DNA of 43,066 nt from Streptomyces sp. JJ36 (GTDB lineage Bacteria; Actinomycetota; Actinomycetes; Streptomycetales; Streptomycetaceae), in assembly GCF_021696945.1 (NCBI RefSeq), contig NZ_JACYHE010000049.1, positions 1 through 43,066 of the forward strand, in the 5' to 3' direction. Below the pieces are notes generated by a model. The model saw only the letters and a list, made by a program, of their open reading frames with translations, made no database searches and was not told the DNA's origin. This document shows positions 31,258 through 38,797 of the stretch, piece by piece (position 1 is the first letter of the stretch; every line of letters begins with the position of its first letter). A program made the position numbers and the translations under genes.

Positions 31258-32430
31258 GTGACGTTCAGCCCCCACCAGCTCCGCCGGTGCACCGTGGCCG
31301 TCGACATGGGCACCGCCCGGACCCGCGTGCACGTCCGGGAGGCCGGGATCATCGTCGACGCGCCGTCGGTCGTCGCCGTCAACACCTACTCCGGCTCCCT
31401 GATCGCGGTCGGAGCGGCGGCCGAGCAGATGGAGGGGCGCACCCCGGACCACATCCGGGTGGTGCGCCCGGTGGCGGGCGGCACCGTGGTGGACGTCGAG
31501 ATGGCCCAGCGGATGCTCCGCGCCATGGTGGGCGAGAAGGTGCGCCGGGCCTGGCGGCGCCGGCCGATGCTGCGGGCCGCGGTGTGCGTGCCGCACGACG
31601 CCGACCCGCTCGCGCGGCGTGCGGCCGTGGAGACGCTGGCGGGCGTGGGCGCCAAGCGGGTTGAGCTGGTGGACGCGCCGACGGCGGCGGGCGTCGGCTG
31701 CGGGCTGCCGGTGGAGCAGCCGGAGGCCACGATGATCCTGGTGTGCGGGGCGACCACCACCCAGGTCGCGGTGCTCTCGCTGGGGTCCGTCGTCTCGGCG
31801 ACGACGGTGCCGATGGGCGGCGACACCATCCACACCGCCCTGGTGCAGCACCTGCGCAACGAGCACGAGGTGCTGCTGCTCAGCCAGTCCGTACGCCCGC
31901 TGCACGCCGCGCTGCACGCGGCGGCCGGGAAGTCGAAGGCTCCGACCGAGGTGCACGGGCGCGACGTGCTGACGGGGCTGGCCCGCACGGTCTGGATCGA
32001 CCCGGACGAGGTCCGGGCCGCCGTGCACATCCCGGTGACCGGGCTGATCGACGCCATCCGGACGGTGCTGCACCGGTGCCCGCCCGACCTGGTGGCCGAC
32101 CTCGCCGACCGCGGGATGATGCTGGCCGGGGGGAGCGCCGTGCTGCCCGGCCTGGACGTCCGGCTGCGCGAGGCCACGGGCATGGCGGTGCACATCGCGG
32201 AGGACCCCGCCGGCTGTGCCGTACGGGGCCTCGCCGCGCTGATGGACGGCACCGCCCGGCCGCTGACCGTACGGGACGACGGGCCCGGCGGGGGCCCCGA
32301 CGGCGACCCCGCGAGCGGGCGCGACGGCCGGCGCGCCCGCCGGCGGACCGCCGGATCCCGCACCGGACGGACCACCGGGCGCGGTGCCGGGAAGGGTGCC
32401 GGGAAAGGTGCCGAGAAGGACGCCGCCTGA
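31258..32430 (+). CDS. diverged MreB/Mbl-like actin-family protein
   Basis: A 390-aa MreB-family protein: phosphate-1 region VAVDMGTARTRV at about 13-24, then SVVAVNTYSGSLIAVG, ATETLAGVGA-like VETLAGVGAKRVELVDAPTA, and an adenosine motif GMMLAGGSAVLPGLD. The phosphate-2 motif, DIGGGTTE in MreB, reads VCGATTTQ here, so the aspartate, two glycines and the catalytic glutamate are changed; ATP hydrolysis may be weak or absent. The final 55 residues are a Gly/Arg/Lys-rich tail. Streptomyces carry extra MreB-like proteins (Mbl and a further divergent one) involved in spore wall synthesis; which, if either, this matches is uncertain. It follows the ABC exporter by 67 bp; the GTG start follows GGAAGG at a longish spacing. 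Confidence 0.82.
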   Translation: MTFSPHQLRRCTVAVDMGTARTRVHVREAGIIVDAPSVVAVNTYSGSLIAVGAAAEQMEGRTPDHIRVVRPVAGGTVVDVEMAQRMLRAMVGEKVRRAWRRRPMLRAAVCVPHDADPLARRAAVETLAGVGAKRVELVDAPTAAGVGCGLPVEQPEATMILVCGATTTQVAVLSLGSVVSATTVPMGGDTIHTALVQHLRNEHEVLLLSQSVRPLHAALHAAAGKSKAPTEVHGRDVLTGLARTVWIDPDEVRAAVHIPVTGLIDAIRTVLHRCPPDLVADLADRGMMLAGGSAVLPGLDVRLREATGMAVHIAEDPAGCAVRGLAALMDGTARPLTVRDDGPGGGPDGDPASGRDGRRARRRTAGSRTGRTTGRGAGKGAGKGAEKDAA

Positions 32431-32471
32431 GGCGCGCCCCCGCCGCCGCGCACGGCCGGCGGGGGCGTGCC
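32431..32471. terminator. bidirectional hairpin between convergent genes
   Basis: The 15-bp arm GGCGCGCCCCCGCCG at 32431-32445 pairs with 32457-32471 at 14 of 15 positions, with an 11-nt loop. It starts immediately after the MreB-like stop and ends 7 bp before the stop of the convergent small gene, so it could serve both. Confidence 0.75.
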
Positions 32472-32478
32472 GGCGCCG

Positions 32479-32679
32479 TCAGCCGCCGGCCACGGGCTGC
32501 CCGCCGTCTCCGGTGACAGACCCGGTGGTGAGGCCCGCCATCGCGCCGGTGGTGAACACCGACGGCGGCGGATACGGCGGCACGCCGGGCTGCTGGCCCC
32601 GCATGACGGCGCTCATCGCACCGATGCCGTAGGCCACTTCCCTGCACACGCGGAGCATGCCGTACCAAGGTGCGCGCAT
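32479..32679 (-). CDS. small hypothetical protein, 66 aa
   Basis: I do not recognise this protein. A coding role is supported by AGGAGG six bases before the ATG at 32679, an excellent Streptomyces ribosome site, and by its neat fit against the terminator hairpin at its 3' end. The sequence has an amphipathic N-terminal part (MRAPWYGMLRVCREVAYGIG) with one cysteine, a proline-rich middle (QQPGVPPYPPPS) and a Gly/Thr-rich tail. No signal peptide or clear membrane segment is present. It is divergent from the SpoIIE phosphatase gene. Confidence 0.6.
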   Translation of the reverse strand: MRAPWYGMLRVCREVAYGIGAMSAVMRGQQPGVPPYPPPSVFTTGAMAGLTTGSVTGDGGQPVAGG

Positions 32680-32965
32680 GGGGATTCCTCCTGCTGCCGG
32701 CCGGGACGCACCCGGCTTGGGGGATTACCGCCGATGGTGCCTTCCATGGCCCTTGAACACCAGCGGAATCCGCCCGCCGGGCCGACGGATTCCAGCCGGT
32801 ACGGCGGGTGCTGACACAGCGCCGTCCGGACCGGAAGCGGAATCCCCAGCCCACCGTGCCGATCGCCCGGGTGACCGCGCCGGCGGCGCTGTCGATGCGG
32901 GTTCCGGAACGCTGGTCCAGTATGGGTGGCGAGGGGCGGGGCCGGCGCGTTCGAGGGACGGACTC

Positions 32966-35212
32966 ATGGCAGCAGGACCGGCCGGGCCGCCGCAGGCCGG
33001 ACAGCCGCGGGACGACGTCCTCCTGGGGTTGCTGACCTGCCCGGACGCCGGCCGCCTGGTCCGCGCCGCCGCCGCTGCGGCCGCCACGCCGGACGCCGCC
33101 CGGGTCGCCGTGCTCTACCGGCTCGACGGGTACACGCTCCGGCTGGCCGCGTCGGTGGGCCTGCCGGAGCGCGACGTGGAGCGCTACGCGGCCCTCCCGC
33201 TGGACGTGGACCTGCCCGTGGCGCAGGCGGCCCGGGAGCGCCGGGCGGTCTATGCGACGGCCGGGGACTTCCCGCGCATACCCGGCCCGCAGGGCGGCTG
33301 CGTCTGGCGGGCCACCGAGGAGTTCGCCTGCCTGCCGCTCACGGTGGACGGCGAGCTGCTGGGCGTCCTGGCACTGCTCCAACCGGGCGACGCGTCGCTC
33401 TCCGCCGGCCGCCCCCGGCAGTTGCACCTGCTGGCCACCGCCTGCGCCCTCCGCTGGGCGCGACTGCTGGAACTCGGCGACCGCGCGCCGCTGGGGCCGG
33501 AGTCGGTCCGCGGGGAGGGGCCGGAGGAGCCCGGCGCCACGGAGGCCCCCGGGGAGGGCGGCGGCGCGGAGGAGGCGGCACCGCCCCGGCCGCTGGCCAC
33601 CGGCCGGGGCCGGGCGGCCATGCTGGAGCTGGCGATGTCCAACGCCCACATCGGCTCGTTCGACTGGGACTTCGCCACCGGCCGCCTCGTCTGGGACGAG
33701 CGGCTGTGCGAGCTCTTCGGGATCACCCCGGACGCCTTCGACGGCCGCGTCGAGACCTTCTACCAGGCCGTGCACCCCGAGGACCGGGCGCTGGTGGACG
33801 CGGCGGTGCAGGAGAGCCTGCACACCGGGCGCTACCACGTCGTCTACCGGGTCGTGCGCCCCGACGGCGCGGTGCGCTGGATCGACGCGGAGAGCCGGGT
33901 GGTGTACGCGGACGACGGCACACCGCAGGGCATGATCGGGGTGGCGCAGGACCGCACCGAGGGGCTGGAGCGGGAGACGGCGCGGGAGGCCCGGCGCCGG
34001 TTCGTGCTGGACCTGACCCATGCGCTCACCGCGGCACTCACCCCGGACGACGTCGTCCGCGCCGTCATCGACACCGCGATGCCCGCGCTGGACGCGGCCG
34101 CGGCCGCGGTCTACCTCCGGGAGGAGGGTGGCGGAGCCCAGCTTCTCGCCGCCCACGGCTTCGACGCCGAGGGCCTGCGCCGGCTGCGGCTGACGGCTGC
34201 CGCCATCGACGGCACCCCGCTGCTGCACCGGCTGCACGCGGGCCATCCGCTCTTCTTCGAGAGCCCCGAGGAGTACATCGCCGCGATGCCGGCCGGCGCC
34301 CCGCCCCCCGCTCCGTACGAACAGGCGTGCTGCCTGCTGCCGCTGACCTCCACCGACGGCTTCGTCGGCACCTGCGTGCTGATCCACACCCGGCCGCACG
34401 TCTTCGCGCCGGAGGACCGCACGATCCTCACCGCCGCCGGCGGCATCCTCGGCCAGTCCCTGGCCCGCGCCCGGCTCTACGACACCCGGCGCAGTCACCT
34501 CACGGACCTCCAGCGGCTGATGCTGCCCCGGCGGGTGCCGGAGGTGCCGGGCCTGGAGATCGCGGTCCGCTACGTGCCCGGCTCGGAGGGGCTGGACGTC
34601 GGCGGCGACTGGTACGACGTGCTGCCGCGCCCGGACGGCCGGGTCGGCCTGGTGATCGGGGACGTGCAGGGGCACAGCGCGCAGGCCGCGGCGGTGATGG
34701 GCCAGTTGCGCACCGCCATGCGGACCTACGCCGCGGAGGGCCACGGGCCGGTGACGCTGATGCAGTGCGGCAACACGGCGCTGCGGGACCTGGACACCGA
34801 CCTCTTCGCCACCTGCTGTGTCGCCGAGATCGACCCGTCCGACGGCCGCGCGCGGATCGTACGGGCCGGGCACCCGTACCCGCTGCTGCTGGAGCCGGAC
34901 GGCCGGGCCCGGGAGCTGGAGGTGCCGGGCGGGATGCCGCTGGGGACCTTCCCGGAGGACGCCTATCCGGTGACCGCCGTGACGATGCGGCCGGGCTCCA
35001 CCCTGCTCCTCTACACCGACGGTCTGGTGGAGCGGCGCGGCACCGACTACACCGCCGCGGTGACCGAGCTGACCGAGCGCTTCGCCGCCACCGCGGCGGC
35101 GCCGTGCGGCCTCGCCGAAGTGGCCGGGCACATCGCGGCCCCGGCCGCCTCGCCGGACCGCCACGACGACATCGCCCTGGTACTGGTCCGGCGCCCGGCG
35201 GCCGGGGCCTGA
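32966..35212 (+). CDS. GAF-PAS-GAF-SpoIIE serine phosphatase
   Basis: A 748-aa multi-sensor PP2C-type phosphatase. A first GAF-like domain occupies about 20-165, a Gly/Glu/Pro linker about 175-212, a PAS domain about 222-335 (FDWDFATGRLVWDERLCELFGI, YRVVRPDGAVRWIDAESR), a second GAF about 350-505 and the SpoIIE phosphatase about 515-745. Metal-binding motifs are intact: VGGDWYDVLP, IGDVQGHS, LLLYTDGLVERRG and RHDDIALVLVR. Such proteins dephosphorylate anti-anti-sigma factors in response to light, redox or small ligands. The ATG at 32966 follows GAGGGA; the frame is open about 100 codons upstream, but that part lacks domain character. Upstream lies a 286-bp gap with a GGAATCCG/CGGATTCC dyad (32765-32793). 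It converges on the lipase gene. Confidence 0.92.
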   Translation: MAAGPAGPPQAGQPRDDVLLGLLTCPDAGRLVRAAAAAAATPDAARVAVLYRLDGYTLRLAASVGLPERDVERYAALPLDVDLPVAQAARERRAVYATAGDFPRIPGPQGGCVWRATEEFACLPLTVDGELLGVLALLQPGDASLSAGRPRQLHLLATACALRWARLLELGDRAPLGPESVRGEGPEEPGATEAPGEGGGAEEAAPPRPLATGRGRAAMLELAMSNAHIGSFDWDFATGRLVWDERLCELFGITPDAFDGRVETFYQAVHPEDRALVDAAVQESLHTGRYHVVYRVVRPDGAVRWIDAESRVVYADDGTPQGMIGVAQDRTEGLERETAREARRRFVLDLTHALTAALTPDDVVRAVIDTAMPALDAAAAAVYLREEGGGAQLLAAHGFDAEGLRRLRLTAAAIDGTPLLHRLHAGHPLFFESPEEYIAAMPAGAPPPAPYEQACCLLPLTSTDGFVGTCVLIHTRPHVFAPEDRTILTAAGGILGQSLARARLYDTRRSHLTDLQRLMLPRRVPEVPGLEIAVRYVPGSEGLDVGGDWYDVLPRPDGRVGLVIGDVQGHSAQAAAVMGQLRTAMRTYAAEGHGPVTLMQCGNTALRDLDTDLFATCCVAEIDPSDGRARIVRAGHPYPLLLEPDGRARELEVPGGMPLGTFPEDAYPVTAVTMRPGSTLLLYTDGLVERRGTDYTAAVTELTERFAATAAAPCGLAEVAGHIAAPAASPDRHDDIALVLVRRPAAGA

Positions 35213-35234
35213 CTGCGGGCCGCGCCCCCGCGCG

Positions 35235-36473
35235 CTACCTCAGGGAACCGCAGTCCGACGAGGCGTCCCGGCCCGCGAAGCGGTCCTCCAGCCAGCCGAA
35301 GACCCGCGGGAACGCGGCCACCGCGCCACCCACATGGGTGGGTCCCAGGTTGGCGGCGAACGTCACGTCCGCGGCGCCCGCGGCGCACCAGCCGGCGGCC
35401 ATCCGGCGCCCGACGCCGTACGGGATCACGTCGTCCAGCAGGCTGTGGGTGACCAGGGTGGGCACCGCGGGTGCCCGGGTGCCGATCCGCTGCCCGGCCA
35501 CGATCTCCCGGAAGGGCTCCTCATCGAGGTAGGCGGTCAGCGGCCGGCCGTCCTCGGTGAGGGTGCTGGTGCGTACGAACGGGTAGCGGAGGATGGCCTC
35601 CGCCGTGCAGGCCTCGGCGACGCCCTCCATCATCCGCTCGCCCTTGCCGTTGAGATAGGGCCGCAGGTCGACGTCGTACCCGGCGGCGAGCCCGGCCACG
35701 GCGTAGCCGAGGAAGGCGGCGTAGAGGGAGCCGTCCAGGTTCTCCGCGACCCGGGCCAGGTCCGCCGGGACCGCGCCGGCCGCGACGCCCCGCAGGTCCA
35801 GTTCGGGGGCGTACTCCGGGGCGAGTTCGGCGGCGGCCGCGGCGGCGCCGCCGCCCTGCGAGTAACCGGTGACGGCGACCGGGCCGTCGTCGGGGAGGCC
35901 GGCCTCGGGCAGGTTCTGGGCGGCGCGGACCGCGTCCAGCACCGCGTGGCCGGACACCTCGCGGTTGACGTAGGTGTGCAGCCCGGGCGTGCCGAGCCCC
36001 TCGTAGTCGGTGAGGGCGACGGCGTAGCCGCGGGCGAGCAGCCCCTTGACGAACAGGCCCTCGTACTCGGTGCCGTTGGCGAGCTGCCGGGAGGGGGCGC
36101 AGTGGTCGCCGAGTCCCTGGGTGCCGGCGGCGTAGCCGATGACCGGCCGCTCCTCGCCGGGACCGCGCCAGGCCCCCTTGGGCGTGATCACGGTGCCGGT
36201 GACGGCGATCGGTTCTCCGTGGCCGTCGGTGGAGCGGTACATCACCCGGTGGACGTGGGCGTCGACCTTGAGCGCCTTGAGCGGGTCGAGGTAGTAGACG
36301 GAGGGCTCGGAGCGGACGAGGTCGCCGTTGTGGGCGGGCAGGGTGGCGGGCGGTTCGTAGAAGGGCGGTCTCTCCTCGGCCTGGGCGGAGGACGCGCCCA
36401 CGACCCCGAGCGTGGCGGCGGTCGTCAGGGCCAGCAATGCGGTGCCGGCCCTGCGGAGCAGGCGGGACTTCAC
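35235..36473 (-). CDS. secreted lipase-family alpha/beta-hydrolase
   Basis: A 412-aa exported hydrolase. A Sec signal peptide (MKSRLLRRAGTALLALTTAA onward) probably ends after Ala32 in ASSAQA-EE. The nucleophile Ser205 is in GYSQGGGA, a likely acid in THSLLDDVIPYGVG and the histidine in GPTHVGG near the C terminus. The order and spacing fit the secretory lipase (LIP, PF03583) family, which hydrolyses triacylglycerols and other esters outside the cell. The GTG at 36473 follows CAGGAG at good spacing; the longer frame upstream covers operator DNA. It is monocistronic, with several dyads in the promoter, and converges with the SpoIIE gene over 22 bp. Confidence 0.9.
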   Translation of the reverse strand: MKSRLLRRAGTALLALTTAATLGVVGASSAQAEERPPFYEPPATLPAHNGDLVRSEPSVYYLDPLKALKVDAHVHRVMYRSTDGHGEPIAVTGTVITPKGAWRGPGEERPVIGYAAGTQGLGDHCAPSRQLANGTEYEGLFVKGLLARGYAVALTDYEGLGTPGLHTYVNREVSGHAVLDAVRAAQNLPEAGLPDDGPVAVTGYSQGGGAAAAAAELAPEYAPELDLRGVAAGAVPADLARVAENLDGSLYAAFLGYAVAGLAAGYDVDLRPYLNGKGERMMEGVAEACTAEAILRYPFVRTSTLTEDGRPLTAYLDEEPFREIVAGQRIGTRAPAVPTLVTHSLLDDVIPYGVGRRMAAGWCAAGAADVTFAANLGPTHVGGAVAAFPRVFGWLEDRFAGRDASSDCGSLR

Positions 36474-36531
36474 GGGCGACTCCTGGCGTGATGGGGGGTG
36501 CCTGGTGGAGTTGCGGCTTCTTACCCTCGGT

Positions 36532-36593
36532 AACCTACTTGAGAGTAGGTTCAGTGTGAGGAGCCTCACCCGGCGTGTCAATACTCACGAGTA
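36532..36593 (-). promoter_or_regulatory. lipase promoter with three stacked dyads
   Basis: On the minus strand a -35 TTGACA (36581-36576) and a weak -10 CACACT (36558-36553) are 17 bp apart. AACCTACT-TGAG-AGTAGGTT (36532-36551), a perfect 8-bp dyad, would cover the start point. GTGAGG-AG-CCTCAC (36556-36569) lies between the boxes, and TACTC-AC-GAGTA (36582-36593) abuts the -35. The density of dyads suggests tight control by one or more repressors; none is encoded next door. Confidence 0.6.
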
Positions 36594-36619
36594 AGTTTCG
36601 TCGGCCGCCGGACCGCCCC

Positions 36620-36650
36620 GGTCCCCTTCCGGCCGGGCCGGAAGGGGACC
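36620..36650 (-). terminator. protease gene terminator hairpin
   Basis: A perfect 14-bp stem, GGTCCCCTTCCGGC at 36620-36633 pairing with 36637-36650, closes a CGG loop. It lies 90 bp beyond the protease stop on the minus strand and just ahead of the lipase promoter. Confidence 0.85.
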
Positions 36651-36739
36651 GTTCCCCCTGGGAGCCGCCCTCAGGGAGAACGGCCGGCGCACACCGCCCG
36701 GTGCACGCCGACCGCGCGCGCCTGCCGATGGACCGTCGG

Positions 36740-38140
36740 TCAGACGCGCTGCCAGAGCGCCGGGGTGACGTCCGGCGTCCAGCCCGGCTGGGCCTGGTGC
36801 CCCTGGAGGCAGCGGTACGTGGCACCGCCGTAGGTGACCGTGTCACCCGCCTGGTAGACCGTCCCGGCCTGCCAGGTGCCACCCGGGTCGCCCGGGTCGC
36901 CCGGGTCGCCCGGGTCCTGGCCCTCGGTGACCAGCGTCAGCCCGTACGCCTGCAGCGCCTCGTTGACCGGCTGGTAGAAGGTGGTGCCGCCGGAGCTGCA
37001 GTTGCCGGAGCCGCCCGAGGTCACGCCCTGCGCCTGGTTGCCGGATATGTAGGAGCCGCCCGAGTCGCCCGGCTCGGCGCACACCGTGGTACGGGTGACG
37101 CCGGTGACGGTGCCCTGCGGGTAGCTGACGCTGGTGTTGTGCTGCTGGATGGTGCCGCAGTGCCACGCCTGCGTCGTCGAACCGGAACGGCACACCTGTG
37201 CTCCGGCCATCGCCTGCGTGGAGCCCTGGACGGCGCGGTCGCCACGGCCGTAGCCGTTCACCACCGGCCGCGGGGTCCAGCTGGAGTTGGTGGCCACGTA
37301 GGCGTAGTCGTTGCCGGGGAAGCTGGAACCCTGGAAGGTGCCCTGGGCCTGCCGGTTGTAGCCGGTGGTGGAGGCGCCGGTGTTCCCGCAGTGCCCGGCG
37401 GTGACGAAGCCGCCCTGACCGCTCCGGGTCGCCGGGAAGCCGATCGAGCAGCGGCCCCCGCTGCCGATGTAGTACGCGTCGCCGCCGCGCAGGTCCGCAT
37501 ACGGCCGCGGCCGCACGGAGGACCGCTGCACGCGCACCAGATCGCGGTCCACACCGGCCGCGGCCACGAACTCCCGCGCGGCCGGGGGACGGGCGCTCTG
37601 CAGCACCACGCGGTTGGTCCGCACGTCGACGAACCACACCGGGGTGTGCTCCGGTGCGTCCTGCCGGGCGACCCGGTCCAGGGCCGCCTTGGCGGCGTCC
37701 AGTTCGGCCAGGCTGTGCTCGACCACCCGGGCGCGGGCGCCCTCGGCGGTGATCTCGCCCACGCGGCCGGCGTCCGTGGTGGCCACCGTGAGGGTGTCCG
37801 CGGTCGCGCCGCGCAGCCAGCTCCCGGCGAAGTCGCGGTCCAGCCCGGCGCGGAGTGCGCCGGCGGTGGCGCCCGCACGCCGCTCGTTGACCAGCCGTTC
37901 CCGTGCCTGACCGGCCGTCAGGCCGAGGTCGCGCTGCATGGCCCGCAGCACGGCCGGTGCGACGTCGGTCGCGCCGGCCAGACTGAACGACGACGCTGAC
38001 GACGCTGACGACGCCGAGGACGCAGCTGAGGACGCCGAGGGGGACGGCTCGGCCGCCGCCGTCCCGGGCAGCCAGGCGAGGCCGAGCGCGCCGACCGCCG
38101 CGACGGCGGCACCGGCGCGCATGACACGTCTGTGGAGCAT
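36740..38140 (-). CDS. streptogrisin-type serine protease with chitin-binding module
   Basis: A 466-aa secreted S1 protease. The signal peptide ends near Ala30 (GTAAA-EPS). A Ser/Ala-rich stretch (33-54) and a propeptide follow to about 215; the mature part starts near DLRGGDAYYIGSGGRCSIG. The catalytic triad is His250 (VTAGHC), Asp278 (FPGNDYAYV) and Ser360 (EPGDSGGS), with paired cysteines as in streptogrisins. After a DPG-repeat linker (409-420) the last 45 residues form a carbohydrate-binding family 5/12 chitin-binding domain (WQAGTVYQAGDTVTYGGATY, GWTPDVTPALWQRV). The architecture and length match streptogrisin C. The propeptide probably acts as an intramolecular chaperone. The ATG follows AAGGAGA. 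Confidence 0.96.
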   Translation of the reverse strand: MLHRRVMRAGAAVAAVGALGLAWLPGTAAAEPSPSASSAASSASSASSASSFSLAGATDVAPAVLRAMQRDLGLTAGQARERLVNERRAGATAGALRAGLDRDFAGSWLRGATADTLTVATTDAGRVGEITAEGARARVVEHSLAELDAAKAALDRVARQDAPEHTPVWFVDVRTNRVVLQSARPPAAREFVAAAGVDRDLVRVQRSSVRPRPYADLRGGDAYYIGSGGRCSIGFPATRSGQGGFVTAGHCGNTGASTTGYNRQAQGTFQGSSFPGNDYAYVATNSSWTPRPVVNGYGRGDRAVQGSTQAMAGAQVCRSGSTTQAWHCGTIQQHNTSVSYPQGTVTGVTRTTVCAEPGDSGGSYISGNQAQGVTSGGSGNCSSGGTTFYQPVNEALQAYGLTLVTEGQDPGDPGDPGDPGGTWQAGTVYQAGDTVTYGGATYRCLQGHQAQPGWTPDVTPALWQRV

Positions 38141-38348
38141 GTCGGGTCTCCTTGGTTTCGGGGGTGCGCCGAAACGCTAGGACGGACGACCGGCCCCGCA
38201 GGAGCTGTCAGCCGGCCCCCTGCATCGCGTTATGGCGCCCGCGCCGCACCGCGGAGACCCCGCGCGCGCCTGCCCGCAGGGGCACGGGTGTGGGCGTGGC
38301 CGGGGGCTCTCCGGGCCCCGACGACTGGGCGGTCCCCGGGGCCCGGGT

Positions 38349-38367
38349 CCGGGCAGGTCCTGCCCGG
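38349..38367 (-). terminator. possible terminator after the DUF2829 gene
   Basis: CCGGGCA-GGTCC-TGCCCGG forms a 7-bp stem with a 5-nt loop, 28 bp past the DUF2829 stop on the minus strand. Surrounding G/C runs could extend it imperfectly. The remaining gap to the protease start (38141-38348) shows nothing else of note. Confidence 0.45.
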
Positions 38368-38394
38368 GCGGAGCCCCGGCCCACGCGGGCCCCG

Positions 38395-38688
38395 CTAGGC
38401 GGGGCCGCCGGGGTGCGCGGGCCGGCCGGCCTCGGCGTCGACGTCGTACCAGTCGTCGGCGCCCTGGGCGTCCGGGCCCGCGTAGTAGGGCTCGACCTGA
38501 CCGATGCCGCGGGCGCCCTTGGCGGGGCGGTAGAAGAGCGCGTGCCCGGCCAGCTCGACGGGGCTCCCGTCGGGCAGGGTGGTCTCGCTCGGCTGGACCC
38601 AGTAGACGTACTTCCCGGGCTGGATCCAGCTCCGGCGGGACACGCGTCCGCCGGCTCGTATGCGACGCAGCGCTTCGGAGTAGTCCAT
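38395..38688 (-). CDS. DUF2829 / Tad2-like small protein
   Basis: A 97-aa protein fitting the DUF2829 (PF11195, Thoeris anti-defence 2-like) pattern: the start MDYSEALRRIRAGGRVSRRS with WIQPGKYVYWVQPS, and the end ADDWYDVD with the conserved tryptophan. The middle carries a Gly/Ala-rich YRPAKGARGIGQVEPYYAGP segment in place of the usual shorter loop. Phage Tad2 proteins with this fold sequester cyclic ADP-ribose-type signals made by Thoeris immunity, but many chromosomal relatives have no known role. I used the ATG at 38688; a GTG three codons upstream is possible, and neither has a strong ribosome site. It lies between the LysR and protease genes, with no phage or Thoeris genes visible. Confidence 0.75.
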   Translation of the reverse strand: MDYSEALRRIRAGGRVSRRSWIQPGKYVYWVQPSETTLPDGSPVELAGHALFYRPAKGARGIGQVEPYYAGPDAQGADDWYDVDAEAGRPAHPGGPA

Positions 38689-38797
38689 GCGCTTCACGGT
38701 AGTCGCACACCGCGGGGCCACTTGACGGATCGCGGAGCGTCCACTACGCGGCACGGCACCCCGGCGGGCGACGCCCGGACGTCGCGGGCGCCGTCCG

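Noticed and set aside
38395..38688. A Thoeris defence or anti-defence island around the DUF2829 gene
   Set aside because: No TIR, SIR2-like or phage structural genes are visible in the flanking 10 kb; only the single Tad2-like gene is supported.
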